NCBI GenBank assembly: GCA_949357655.1
Contig: CASHTG010000012.1
Span: forward strand, 2,542,001 to 2,606,000
Direction of reading: 5' to 3'
Origin: Parascedosporium putredinis
Lineage: Eukaryota > Ascomycota > Sordariomycetes > Microascales > Microascaceae
Length of the DNA: 64,000 nt
Part shown: in pieces, positions 12,109 to 24,661 of the stretch
Layout of the letters: every line of letters begins with the position of its first letter
Position numbering within the stretch: the first letter of the stretch is position 1
Made by a program: the position numbers and the translations under genes
Notes under the pieces: model-generated
Told to the model about the DNA's origin: nothing
The model's database searches: none
What the model saw: only the letters and a program-made list of their open reading frames with translations

Positions 12109-15100
12109 TGTGTAGTATCAGTCGAGGGACGAGGTCAGGCTAGAAATAGTGGTGATCGACAGTTGAGAGGGTTGAGTCAGGCCGTCGTCGATCGCTTGGA
12201 AGATCCGGGTTCTACTGGACGGAGGAGGGTCAAGGGGCAAGTTCGGCGGGCTAGAAGAAGTCGGACGGCGAGAAAGAAAAGTCTAGGATTGAAGCGAAAG
12301 AAGAAGAAAAAAAACGAAGGTCGAAGAAATGCTGGCGGAAAGGATAAAAAGAATGAATGCGTCGCGGATGGTCGAGGACGAGGTCGGTCGGGATTGCGAG
12401 ACTGCGCTCGTCGATCAGCGAAGGGATGATAAACGAGTGGCGAGGACAAGCCCAAGAAATGAAGCCCGGAGATGGGAATGGCGAAGCGAAAAGAGACTGT
12501 TAAAAATGCCACGGAGGTGGCATTCAATGACCAGCAAGGGGTTTCCGCAGGGGCTTTTGTCGATGCTGCATGGGAAACACAGACTCGAACAAAAGAGAGG
12601 ATTGAAGATGTCGCCGTTTCCTGTGCTTGGGGTATTTGACGGGAGACGACAGGAGACGAGAGGCGGAAAGGGTGGAGGACAAAAGGAGGACGGCAAAACG
12701 AGAGAAGACCGAAAAAGGGTGGAGGCGACCAGAACAAAAAGGGTTTGGTCGAGACAGCCACTTAGCCAGTCAAGTACCCCGACTCTACTTTTGGCTACCC
12801 CTGGGGCGGTAGAGAAGCGTGGAGCGACGGGCTGCTCGATGCGGAGAAGACCGCAAAGAAGGTAGCGAAGCTGTCTGGGCCGCGCAAGTACAGCAGAGGT
12901 CCTTGGTGAGTTGCAATGCCCTGAGTAATAGCGCAGGAACAGATACAGGAACTCGCTCAGTACCGCAGGGTACCGGTACGGGAGACACGCAGGTGTTTGT
13001 CATTAAATGAAGGTACATTTACCGGAGATGGAATGAGCCAGGCCAGAATCGAGGGGCACCGTGGGTCTGCACCTGTCCAAATCCCATGGGCGAAACAATG
13101 TGGGTGGATGGCCATTATGGGCTCTTATTCGCTAATCATATCGAGACCCACTCTGAAGCCAGGGACACCCAGAAAACTACCACCCCCGAGGGAGGCAAGG
13201 GCATTCAAGGCACAGACCGGCGACGGATAACAAGCCATGTACCGGTTGTTCCTGGGCTAGCGGTGCCACAGACGAAAGAGGAAGAAAGGTACATGGGAAT
13301 CTAACAGCCGTGGACACCTGAGCTGGTCCTTGGTCGCCCTTAGTCGCCCTTCAATCAAAATCAGCCGACAACAAAGAACTGGGGTGTGCATTTTATTAAT
13401 AGGTACTCTGCAATGTAAAGTAATACCTACATATTGGCTTCTCATCTCTGCACGGCACCCAACCAAGCACGCTCAAGGCCCTTGACCCTCTTTTCCATGA
13501 GCGATAATATTGTCTCTTCCCTGCCTCTTTCTGTCTTACGTTGGAGAAGAAAAGAAAAACCAATTATATAGGGTGGAAGGCGGTTTGAATTCCTTTTCCT
13601 TCGTGAGAAGATTCAGTGGGCGGTTCCCTCCAATGACGCCCGACCTACCTGCCACACTGAGCCAGCAAGCAGGGCACAATACGAATTGAAGCGTTCAAGA
13701 CAATGAATTTTCCGAAGCTGTATCCTTCACCCTTCGTGATTCAATAATGTATTCTTATACGAACAATACAAACCTCGTATGGCCCAATTTTGTTCTTCAC
13801 TTTCCATCGTGCTCTCTTCGCAACCCGAATTAATATTTGTCTCGCAGAGTTGCACAATAGACCCAAATATTGTTCTCCTCTCCTCTCCTCTCCTGCCCAC
13901 CCCTCTTTTTCAGCATGGTGTCATTCGAATGGATGTCTCTTACACCGGACTCCGGCGACGCGTGTTCGTACATGTAGATACGCGAATTTTTTTTTCCCTT
14001 TCTTCTTTCCGCCTTGCGTGGGCCTCGAGTCAAGTCGTTGTCATTTTCGCCCTCCCCCTCACTCAATACCATGTATAGCGAAGGATAAGAGGAAGGTCCT
14101 GCAGGCGGCGGGCGGTAGAACAGAAGCAGGCGTCGAAGTCAACATTCGCTTCTGCAGAAGGGAGCCGCCTCGCCAGCACGCCGCCCCCCTTTTCTTGTAC
14201 GTGAAGACAGAAGAAGCAAGCTTTGCAGGACTCAGATGACTATTGATTCCGCTCACACGCGACCCGTCTGCTGGCCATTACTGAGCTTGAGGGCTGTCAC
14301 GATATTGACCCGGTCTTCAGTTGTCATTGATGCAACCCCCTTCGCCCCTTCTCCCCCTCACTCTTTGTTGAAAATGGAATGATAGATAAGAGACCATCGC
14401 ATCGGCGCCTTGCAGAGCATCTTGATGACAGAACCACAGAAAGTTGCGTCGGTCACTGACCGATTTGGGAAGCCCATCTTCCCTGAATACATGTCCAGAG
14501 GAGTAAGCCGGCAATTGGACTTATTCTCCTTTCACCAGGAGAAAACAAGGTCCCCATCGCGGTTCATCATCATCAGCAGTGATAACCCGGGACGGGAAAG
14601 CCGTCTCTTCTAGCGGGGCGAGCCAATAGAGATAGACGTACGCGTAAATAGCCATTCCTATAACAGGATGCTTCCAAGTCCAACCATGACCAAACTCAAG
14701 TATCTGTTTAAAGGGAGTTGGGGTGGGCCTTAATTGCTTAATCTTTCATCTTGCTCTTAGATTACCCGCCGAACCAATGGAAGAAGTTGTAGCTTTCAAG
14801 TGATCTGGAACAATGTTCCGAACTATGCACCTCGGTTGATCATAGAGGATTGACAAGCTCACTCTCTGCCCTGCGGTACCTGTGAACTCGAGTCCCGCCT
14901 TTCGCGCCCAAATCCACCGCACCTTGCGTGTCTTGATAGTACTATGAGAAGTCCCTCAGACAAATTTGGCTCCCATCATCCACGATATACCACTGGTAGG
15001 GTGCTGCACCTAGTCTACCGGATCACAACAGCGTCTTTGCCGGCATGACACCCTGCGGCAGACAGGAGCAGGCGAACCGGGTGCGATTGGAGATGGCTGA

Positions 15101-18100
15101 TGGAACCTGGGGGCGCTATCTGTGTCCGCCGCCGCATTCAGCGGCCTCGCGCGTCTTCATCTCGCCCTTCATGTTCACACTTCGTAGGCGATTGCTGGTT
15201 CGCTCTTCGCCTCGCTTGGTGTTAGCGTTTGTGGCCCTTGACTAACCGCCGATCATCCTCTACCCGCACTTTGGATATGCCGTCTATTCACTTCTAGATG
15301 CAAGATTCCTCCTCTGCTACAAACGGTTGTTTCGATCTCTGACGCAACGGTGCTTTGTAGATCATGATAGTGCACTGAGAGCTCAATATCGAACTAGTGT
15401 GTGCAGCCAGGGGATTCATATTGTGGGAAAACCGGCTGGCTCAAAAGTTTGGGCGCCGACCTTGGAAGTTCCGAACCTTTTGGAGGTAGGATCGTCGCCC
15501 GAAACGAACAAGGACAGCTCTAATGGGGAGGGAGACGGGAATGTGGGCAGACAGAGAGGGGAATGTCCTTGGAAGGGCCCATCTGCCTCGTGGGGTGCAG
15601 TGCCCTGGCGCGACAAGCTGCCTATGACACGTGCTTGATTACCCCTGAGATGTTCAGGCTAAAGAAGTCGCCGGGGAGTTTATAGGATCCCGCTCTCATC
15701 CAAGTGCCGCGTTTGTATAGCTTCGAAAATCCGCCACAGGCTAGAGGGAGGGGAATGCTAATCGCTGGCGAGATCATCAGAGTATGGACAGACTGCAGAT
15801 GCACTGGACGAGAACACCAATATCACTTCAAGTGAGGGTTGAGAAACGCTATGTAAATGACCGATGCGGGAGCTACCGAACTTCGAGTCGCGAGGCTCTA
15901 CCTCGGTACTCGAGCTGCGGTCGCTGTGAGACTCAAGGCTAAGTTGAAACTAGGCAAGGCTGTAGGTGTCAGTGGGATAAGACATATGAGGCTGGGGACA
16001 GGGGTTGAGAAGGGATATATCATCTACAGCCAAGGAGCAAGGGAACGTCAAAGTGGGAGGAAGGGAGAGAAACCGAAGACAGGTGGGGGAGGATAGAAGG
16101 AAGTGGCAGGAGACGAGACAAAACGAGACTTGAGGTTTCAAGACTCGCGGGGAAGAAGTTAGAGCTCTGTGACCTGATGATCTTTCTACTCTTAGACTTA
16201 ACGGCAGATGGGCTCGTGAAGGTCGCAAGCGGGCAAAAATGGCCGCCGTTCCCGGCTCCTCCATCTCGGGTGATGAGGTCCTCCGGAGCAGGCTGAGAGC
16301 CTCGCTTCTTCAAGCTTATACTCGCCGCTGGAACGGACCAAGCCTTGTGAGGTCGGAAGCCTCTCGGCGCTCGGAATCAAGCTCCTCCAAGATTTCTAAT
16401 TTTGGTCCAGTGGGTAATAATAGGGAGAGCGGAGGGATTCCCGCTGGCTGTGGAAAAATCCTTCCTTTGCTGACTTCCCTTGCACTCTCAGCCTAGGGTT
16501 GCATTAGCGGCATTGTGCACCGCCTCATCAGCCCCCAGCACTGCTTGCCAGATGCGGCGTTCTCTTCGAGGAAGGGAAAAAGAGACATTTCGAGTGGCTG
16601 GCCCACCCCGTTCATGGCCAAGTTTGCGCACGTACAGGGGCTCAATGAAGGATACATGTATTATTATCAATACCTTTTGCTCTTGTTTACCTGGTGAAAC
16701 GGCGAGAGGCTCTCGCGCGTTTTTAGCGTTGTGTTCATCTCGCGCTCTGCGCCACAGACACCCGGGCCCATTTCATCTCAATGGGCGCCCGGGGGTGACA
16801 TCTTGTTCTCATGTCCTATTTCTAAGGGGATTTCTCGGACAAGCGTTCGAAGAACGTCAAGAGGTCAAGACGCGAAGGGGAAGGGGGTGGACTACGGGTT
16901 GAATTTGTAGCTTTAGAGCGTCTGAACCTTGAAGATGGGCGGGGGCAGTGGCTTTCCTTGTGAAGACCTCGTCGGGTGGGATGCCCGATCCGTACAATGC
17001 AAATCGTGTCGAGAAGAGAGGACGAATGGGCTCGGCCCTGATGACTGGGCTTGGGGATGGATTTGAAGATTCATGAGATGATGGTAGAAAAGACGACTGT
17101 GCATGTGGGAGCGGCTGAGCCTGGCTGGGAGGTAGAACATGGGACCAGAGTGCTTCGGCTGTCAGATTTATTGCCAACCTGCATCGGCCAGCGCCCAGCC
17201 CAATCCAAGCCACACCCAATGGGAAGGTTGCTTGAGGGAAGGGAGTCTAGTGTACCCTTCTCGATTGCTCCGCATGTATCATTTTTCTGCAAGATGGGCT
17301 TCTTCCCACGACTGATCTGATGCCTTGGGCTTGGTGTTGCGAGTGCAAACGGGAAGGGGAGTAATACCGAGGTAAGGAAAAAAAGAAAGAAAGAAAGAAG
17401 ACTCAGGAAGCGAAAGACACCAGTTCCTCGACCACCCACATTATTCAATGTTCAAAGTGATGAAGTCTTTGTGCTGGACAGAACGAGAAGGTCGATCGAA
17501 GAACTGTGAAACACCCCCACCACCTTTTTTCCCCTAAAAGAGAACATTAAAGATGGGTCACCTCCATTACGCCGCCTGGATGATGAGCACATCCGCCCAG
17601 CATGTCTTTCCCAGCATCTCAATTATCTTTTGGGGCAATACATTGGGCGCTTCCATCATTGGGTTCTCAGTACCTTCGAGGGCCAACTCCTTCTCGATTC
17701 GTGGTGATAGGATATCGCCAACGGGATCAAAGTCGGCCAGCAACGGCGGAAGGAACTCGTCATGCACCCACGCGCTCATCAAAGCTTGTGGACCGGAGGA
17801 GCGAGAAACGCGACTTGTTGCTTAGCGTTGGTCTAAAAGGGTGGAATTGACTTTGGACTGTGCTGTGCACATGGTGAATGCGGGGATATACTGTGTTGGC
17901 TTAAGTACTGGCACGGAGTACATGGCTGTTGTAGCTTGTACCTCCCTGAAGCTGGCCCAAATTTATCCAGGGATGGACTCTTGAGAGCCTCTTTTGATGT
18001 CCCAGCTCCGCCACGCAGGCGCAAGATTAGAGCGCGAGCCAGGCCAAGATGCCCCCTTTTCACCATTGAGAATTCAAGGTTTAGCTCAGTCAACACTTAT

Positions 18101-19157
18101 TCTTACTTTTGGACGAATGGCTTGCTCGTAATCTCTTCGACCTGAGGGGGTCTGGTAGACCGTGCATCTAGTCTTTCACTTCGTCGATATTCGTTTGGAG
18201 GAAATTGGAGGATAGGAGATTGGGAATGCTTGTGAATGATTGTGACTGTGGTAATCCTGATAGTAAAAACGAGCAGGAGATGCGAAGCTCCAGAGCTGGC
18301 CCGACGCTTGTCACCCTCTTCCCGATTTCGCGTCAAGCCAGTCCCTCTGCAGCCCATGTGCTGTGGATGGTAAATGCGCATGCACCCTTTTACCCACACC
18401 AGGCTCAGCCACGAATCCAGCGTCAATCGTAATACGGCTGCCGTGGGCTTGGGCTGGCAAGGGGGCGAGGGAACAGTGGGAAAAAGAAGGGGAAAAAAGA
18501 ACAGCTCCTTTCAATTCCCCCAGCCGTCAGCCGTCAGCCCGGTCGAGTGTAGGATGCCCCTTTGCTAGGTCTCCCTGCCCAGCACGTTCGGCTGGAACCT
18601 TTTTCTCGTTCGAATATCACTAGTTCCCCTTGAACCTCCTCAGCTCCCTCCCTAGGCCTTGTCCCTCCTTTTAAGCCACAGCGTTTCTTGTCCCAAGATC
18701 GAACAAAACTCCAAGAAGCCCCTTTGCTCCTTCTTCTCCCAATCCCAAATCTTTTGTTTCTAGCTTTTTCTTCGATTCTTCTGTGCTCGCTGATCGATCC
18801 ATCAGCTCCTTCGCATCCCCTGCATGTACGAGCTTGACAGTGGAGCAGCACAATTTAATCTACTGTTGTAGCCCGTTCCTTGCTGTTGCCTCAGAAGCCT
18901 CGCCTCAGCTTATCCGAGCGGCTTCTCGAAGTCCCTTACCCCTTTCCCGCCTCCCCTTCTCGATTTTTTCCCTCCCTCTTTATTCTCAACATCACCTCCA
19001 TCAAACAACGAATCGTCTTTGACGTAAACCATCATCGAGACCAAGCGGAACAGCCACGAGCCTGCTTTAGATTGGCCTTTGTCCGACGCCCCTTTCCAAG
19101 GGTCCTGTCCTAAATTCAACTCTGCCTCGCGAGGCCCCAAATAGCCCACAACGTACA
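12109..19157. other. Intergenic, about 7 kb, ending in the chitin synthase leader
   Basis: No family-like reading frame is recognisable. The first several hundred bases are purine-rich on the plus strand, which reads as a CT-rich leader for OPY2 on the minus strand. An imperfect GC-rich hairpin lies at 16759-16797. A short minus-strand frame at 17567-17782 has protein-like composition but no recognisable family. From about 18500 the sequence becomes pyrimidine-rich and probably holds the promoter and long 5' UTR of the chitin synthase, including a short upstream ORF starting at 18823. Confidence 0.5.
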
Positions 19158-22135
19158 ATGGCGTATCCGGGCGGTGGCCGTGGCCATGACTATGGTCAAC
19201 CTCTCCAGGACCTTCCTCCAGGCCAAAGTGTAAGTTAGACGTGTCCTACCCCTTGAGGGGCTTGCTGCGTTTTGCTGTGGCATTCTCGGTGGCTTCGTCG
19301 GCCCCCTAGAGATGGGAGGAAAAAGATTTCGATAAGGGCAAAAGACTCGAAACCAAGAAACGGCAGTTCAACTAACGCGCTAAATTTGTTTGGATAATTT
19401 TAGTATCACATCCCCCTCAGGACCCCCATGACGAGGACGCCGAACGTTCACTTCTGAGAGATCCTCACCAGCAGCAGCAAGGTTACGACAATGGTTACCT
19501 CGGTGCAAACAACCCTCCTCCGCGACCAGTGTCTGCCTACAGCTTGAGCGAGACCTACGCGCCGGGAGCACATAGCCAGACACCAACGCCTGGGTTTGGT
19601 GAGGCGTACGGAAACCAAGCCTACGGCACCGGGTTCGACCCCACTGGTGGATACGGCTATGGCGATAGGCCCGTCTCCCACGTGGATGCCGACGAGAGCT
19701 GGGTAAGGAGACAGCAGCCTGGCATGGCCCCGGGTGGCGGCCTGAAGCGATACGCCACGCGTAAGGTCAAGCTTGTGCAAGGCTCCGTCTTGAGCATCGA
19801 CTATCCCGTTCCCAGTGCGATCCGCAATGCCGTCCAAGCCAAGTATCGCGACAGCGAAGCAGGCTCCGACGAGTTCGTCAAGATGCGCTACACCGCAGCC
19901 ACTTGTGACCCTGATGACTTTACTCTCAAGAACGGTTACGATCTTCGACCGAGGATGTACAACCGCCACACCGAACTGCTCATTGCCATCACATACTATA
20001 ACGAAGATAAGCTGCTCATGTCGCGTACTCTCCACGGTGTCATGCAGAACATCAGGGATATCGTGAACCTGAAGAAGTCGGTCTTCTGGAACAAGGGAGG
20101 TCCTGCTTGGCAAAAGATTGTCGTCTGCCTCGTTTTTGACGGTATCGAGAAGACGGACAAGTCTGTGCTTGACGTCTTGGCCACCATTGGTGTCTACCAG
20201 GATGGTGTCGTTAAGAAGGACGTTGACGGCAAAAAGACAGTCGCCCACATCTTCGAGTACACGACGCAATTGTCCGTGACTCCCAACCAGCAGCTCATCA
20301 GGCCAGTGGATGATAGCCCCCAGACTCTACCCCCGGTCCAGTTCATCTTCTGTCTCAAGGGTCAGAACAGCAAGAAGATCAACTCTCACCGTTGGCTCTT
20401 CAACGCTTTTGGCCGCATCCTCAATCCCGAGGTGTGCATTCTCCTCGACGCCGGTACCAAGCCCAGCCCCAAGTCTCTCTTGGCTCTCTGGGAGGGCTTC
20501 TACAATGACAAGGATCTGGGAGGTGCTTGCGGTGAAATTCACGCCATGTTGGGTAAGGGCGGCAAGAAGCTGATCAACCCCCTGGTCTCTGTGCAAAATT
20601 TTGAGTACAAGATTTCCAACATTCTCGATAAGCCGCTTGAGAGTGCTTTCGGTTACGTGAGTGTGTTGCCTGGTGCCTTCTCCGCATACAGGTACCGTGC
20701 TATCATGGGCCGTCCTCTCGACCAGTACTTCCACGGTGATCACACGCTTTCAAAGCGACTTGGAAAGAAGGGTATCGATGGCATGAACATTTTCAAGAAG
20801 AACATGTTCTTGGCCGAGGATCGTATCCTGTGTTTCGAGCTGGTCGCCAAGGCTGGCCAGAAATGGCACTTGAGCTACATCAAGGCGGCTAAGGGTGAAA
20901 CCGATGTACCTGAGGGTGCCGCCGAGTTCATCTCGCAGCGTCGTCGTTGGCTCAACGGTTCGTTCGCAGCCTCGCTCTACTCGCTTATGCATTTTGGCCG
21001 CATGTACAAATCGAGCCATAACATCATCCGCATGATCTTCTTCCATGTCCAGCTCATCTACAACATCCTGAACGTCATCTTCACCTGGTTCGCCTTGGCG
21101 TCTTACTACCTTACTACAACCGTCATCATGGATCTCGTCGGCACCCCGGTCCCCGGTGGCAGTGAGAGCGCCGAGCACCACGCCTGGCCTTTTGGTGATT
21201 CTGCGACTCCCTTGATCAACGCGACACTCAAGTATCTGTATCTCGCCTTTGTCATTCTCCAGTTCATTCTGGCGCTTGGTAACCGCCCCAAGGGTTCGAA
21301 GTATCAGTACATCACCTCGTTCATCGTCTTTTCCCTCGTTCAGCTCTACGTCCTCGTCCTCTCCGGCTACCTCGTCGCACGTGCCTTTAAAAGCGGTATT
21401 GGTGACCAGCTGAAGCTTGACAGCAGCGAAGACTTTGTCAAGACCTTCTTTGGAGAGTCCGCGGCCGGTGTCATCATCATCGCCCTCGTGACAATCTACG
21501 GTCTCTACTACCTCGCTTCGTTCTTGTACCTCGACCCATGGCACATGTTCCACTCGTTCCCCTCGTATCTTCTGCTCATGTCGACCTATATCAACATTCT
21601 CATGGTGTACGCGTTCAACAACTGGCACGATGTCTCGTGGGGTACCAAGGGTTCGGATAAGGCCGAGGCTCTTCCCTCGGCTCATGTTAGCAAGGGCGAG
21701 AAGAACGAAGTCGTTGTCGAAGAAGTCGACAAGCCCCAGGAGGATATCGATATCCAGTTTGAGCAAACTGTCAAGCGCGCTCTTGAACCGTTTGTCGAGG
21801 AAGAAGAGGTTGAGGCTAAGGATGTCGAGGACTCGTACAAGTCTTTCCGAACCGGTCTCGTCGTGACCTGGCTCTTCTCCAATGCCCTTCTCGTGGTCGT
21901 TATCACGAGTGACAACTTTAACTCTTTCGGTATCGGCGTAAGTAACAGATCAACCCCCTTCCTTTTCTTTTTCTTTGACTAACGTTCGGACTGGCAGGAT
22001 ACCACCTCGGCCCGTACCGTCGGATTCTTCCGATTCCTCCTTTACGCGACCGCCGTTCTCTCTCTCGTCCGATTCTTCGGTTTCCTCTGGTTCCTCGGAA
22101 AGACTGGTCTCATGTGCTGCTTTGCCAGGCGGTAA
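19158..22135 (+). CDS. chs-1: Class III chitin synthase
   Basis: Family 2 glycosyltransferase that polymerises N-acetylglucosamine from UDP-GlcNAc into chitin at the plasma membrane of growing tips. Proposed exons are 19158-19229, 19421-21937 and 21998-22135 (about 908 residues, normal for the class). The acidic, Gln/Gly-rich N-terminus leads into the segment RKVKLVQGSVLSIDYPVPSA, diagnostic of class III (A. nidulans chsB, N. crassa chs-1). Catalytic features are AEDR near residue 487 and the product-binding QRRRW at 530-534. Six or seven membrane helices follow, and two more lie at the C-terminus. The last intron (GTAAGT...GGCAG) separates the final helix. Exon 1 has a strong GTAAGT donor needing the acceptor at 19420; a weaker donor at 19228 with the acceptor at 19403 is also in frame. 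The gene is free of frameshifts despite several C-runs. Confidence 0.96.
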
Positions 22136-23442
22136 AGCACTGGGGATTACCCAGGAGCCTTGTCGAACTTTGTTATATTTCTCCTCCCTCTCTTTCGGCG
22201 CTGAGAAACGGCTGGCGTGTGCCGTCCAGCCCGAAATATGTGTTGTCTATCTGTGAAAAGTGTACGTGGGGGTTTAAAGCTAGATCATGGCATTGGCTTA
22301 CTCCTTGAAAACAAATGTTTTGGTTTTGGGACAGTGATGAACATCTGGAGGATCAAGGATACCTAAGCAGCCATCATTTTTTTGATGCATTCTCTTTTGC
22401 GTCCTTATTGTTTTCACTTTTGGATCTTTCAACCACTTGTCGGGTTCATCCGGTGTTGCTGTTTTTATTTTATTTTATTCTTTTTTTTGTTCAACCTAGG
22501 CCTTGTCTGTTTCAAGCCAGGTGGTGTGACTCGGACATAATAATACATTGGCCACCTTCATGGATCATTGACGTGTTTTGCTTTGTGCCTAGATTGATGC
22601 GTTTGTCGATACTTTCTCATCTGAGAGAAAGCTAGCTCTGGGCTTGCTCCCAGGCCACAACTTAGGTTGAGGAGATAAAGACTGGCTAGCATGGATGCCG
22701 TTTCCAAAATCTCGTCTTGACGACTGTCGCAGTCCCTCAACAGGCTCTTCAGTCAAGCAGGCGTTGTCGATTATCTTTGCTATTGATGAATGTCTCAAGT
22801 GTCTTTAGGCGAAGTCAAATCAGCGTCTAGAAGGGCCGTGGAAGGGGATAGAATTCATGAATCTATGAGGTCCCTTGAGTTGGCGGGCTCAAATATCCAT
22901 TCCATTTGAATTCATCCATGGACCCATCAAGGAATGAATATGAACCAAGCCGCGATTCAGCAATGAGCCCCGCACCAGCCATCGACCCTGCCCCACCAAC
23001 AGAATTGATCTCTTCCATCCACCCATTAATCCAATATTAGTTCCATCATCCCACGCGAAAGATTTCAGCTTCACCCACTTGAAACATTTTCCTGGGAATC
23101 TTTCTTTTGGGATCCCTAGGCACAGGGCAGAGAGCTATCTTGGCAAAGAGGCCTAGATCTCGCCATCTTGGAGAGGTCGAAGAATAGAATAGTGCGCGAG
23201 CAGTGGAGGTAGGGGCCAACCCCGACAGCACTGAAGGCTCACCACGTTTCCGTCTCTCCGAAAAGAACCGATAGGACTAATAGTCTCGATCCCCTCGTTG
23301 AGCCAATACGCACATCGAGCCACCGTACAAAATCAGCTCCTCCGCCCTTCCCACGCGAATATCCAAACACGATCCACGTGCTACTACGATTAATCCTGCC
23401 CTGCAAGATCTAACCCTATCCCCTTCCTAAGCTTGCTCGACA
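22136..23442. other. Intergenic, chitin synthase 3' flank and OTU gene promoter
   Basis: No coding signal. The first part is T-rich 3' flank. The segment 22890-22960 has several overlapping CCAT/ATGG words with partial dyad symmetry. The last 100 bases are C-rich and lead directly into the ATG at 23443. Confidence 0.6.
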
Positions 23443-24419
23443 ATGGAGACGCTCGAGGCGATACAAGCACGGCACCGCAAGGAGAAGAAGGAGCTTCAGG
23501 GCCGTGTAACGAACAAGAAGAAGAACACGACGAAGAAGACGCGGAAAGGAGTGAATGAAGAATGTGCGGAGCTAGAGCGCCAACTTGCCGAGAGGCATGC
23601 CAGCGAAATTGCGGCGGTCACGGGTTCTGGTGACACGAATAAGGTGCCGGAAAAGACGGAGGACGCCGGAGACGAAGCGGGCGACGTGGCGGATCAGATT
23701 GCCAAGGCTACGATCGAGGACGCCGCCGAAGCAGCGGGAGAGTCGCAGGCAGAGCCACCTCAGCAGGGACAGGGACAGGAGCAAGAACAAGAGCAGGGAC
23801 ATGGGAAAAAGCGCAACCGGCAAAGGAGCGGCTCGCGCGGCGCGCGGCAGAGCAAGCCGCCCTCGCCGAGGCGGCGGAATCGGAAACGGTGGACATGGTG
23901 GACCACAAGGCCATCGAGCGAGCCGCGATGGAGGGGACGTTCCGCGCCCACTCGCTCCTCGAGAGGGAGATTCGGCCCGACGGACACTGCCTGTTCAGCG
24001 CGGTGGCGGACCAGCTGGAGCAAGACGGGATCGCGCTGTCGTCGGCGGGCAAGCACGCGGCGGACGCGGCGGCGGCGGCGGCGGCGGGCAAGGCGCCCGG
24101 ATACAAGGTGGTGCGGGCAGCGGCGGCGGGCTGGATCGAGGACCACGCCGACGACTTTGCGCCGTTTCTCGAGGAGGACGTGGCGAGCTACGCGGCCAAG
24201 ATGCGGGATACGGCGGAGTGGGGTGGGCAGGTGGAGCTGATGGCGCTCGCGAACGCGTACGGCGTGCGCATCAACGTGGTGCAGAACGGGGCCACGGAGA
24301 AGATTCAGCCCTCGGAGGGAGGGGACGACGGGGATGACGCGCGCCATATTTGGCTCGCGTACTACAGGCACGGATACGGTCTGGGGGAGCACTATAATTC
24401 GTTGAGGAAAGCTCGATGA
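23443..24419 (+). CDS. OTU-domain cysteine protease (OTUD6/Otu2-like deubiquitinase), one frameshift
   Basis: The N-terminal third is a charged coiled-coil-like region starting METLEAIQARHRKEKKEL, typical of OTUD6B/yeast Otu2, followed by a Gln/Glu tract. The C-terminal OTU domain carries the catalytic motif RPDGHCLF (Cys near residue 183), the structural WGG motif and the catalytic His in GEHYNS (near 317). The family removes ubiquitin and is linked to 40S ribosomes and translation. The two parts lie in different frames: the first frame runs into a conserved-looking KKRNRQ, and the continuation KERLARRAAEQ starts one base off. The A-run at 23822-23824 is one base short, and adding one base gives 325 residues. 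The GC-rich Ala run near 24060-24090 is unusual. It converges with the methyltransferase gene downstream. Confidence 0.85.
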
Positions 24420-24661
24420 AGCTTGGAAGTGTCTGACTAGGGGCTTGGGGTCGGGTAGACGGAGCCCATCTTCCTGCTTCCGCACCCGGTGCCCTCTCAC
24501 ACATTACAAGCATGCCTTATCCTTCTCCCTCTCATTTTACATGCTTGGTTTCGCTGAAGATACTCTGGGATGGATGATCTTTCTCCTCCCCCTTTTTTCT
24601 CGTTTCTTCTTCTCATCATTGTTCAACTAGAACGGAGATTACAGTGCAGTCTTCTTCCTGC

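Noticed and set aside
17833..18096. Minus-strand frame containing LRLRGG, like the ubiquitin C-terminus
   Set aside because: No ubiquitin fold sequence precedes it, and the motif is short enough to arise by chance.
19448..21766. Long minus-strand open frames (19448-20269 and 20750-21766)
   Set aside because: They are antisense shadows of the chitin synthase coding sequence, created by its strong codon bias.
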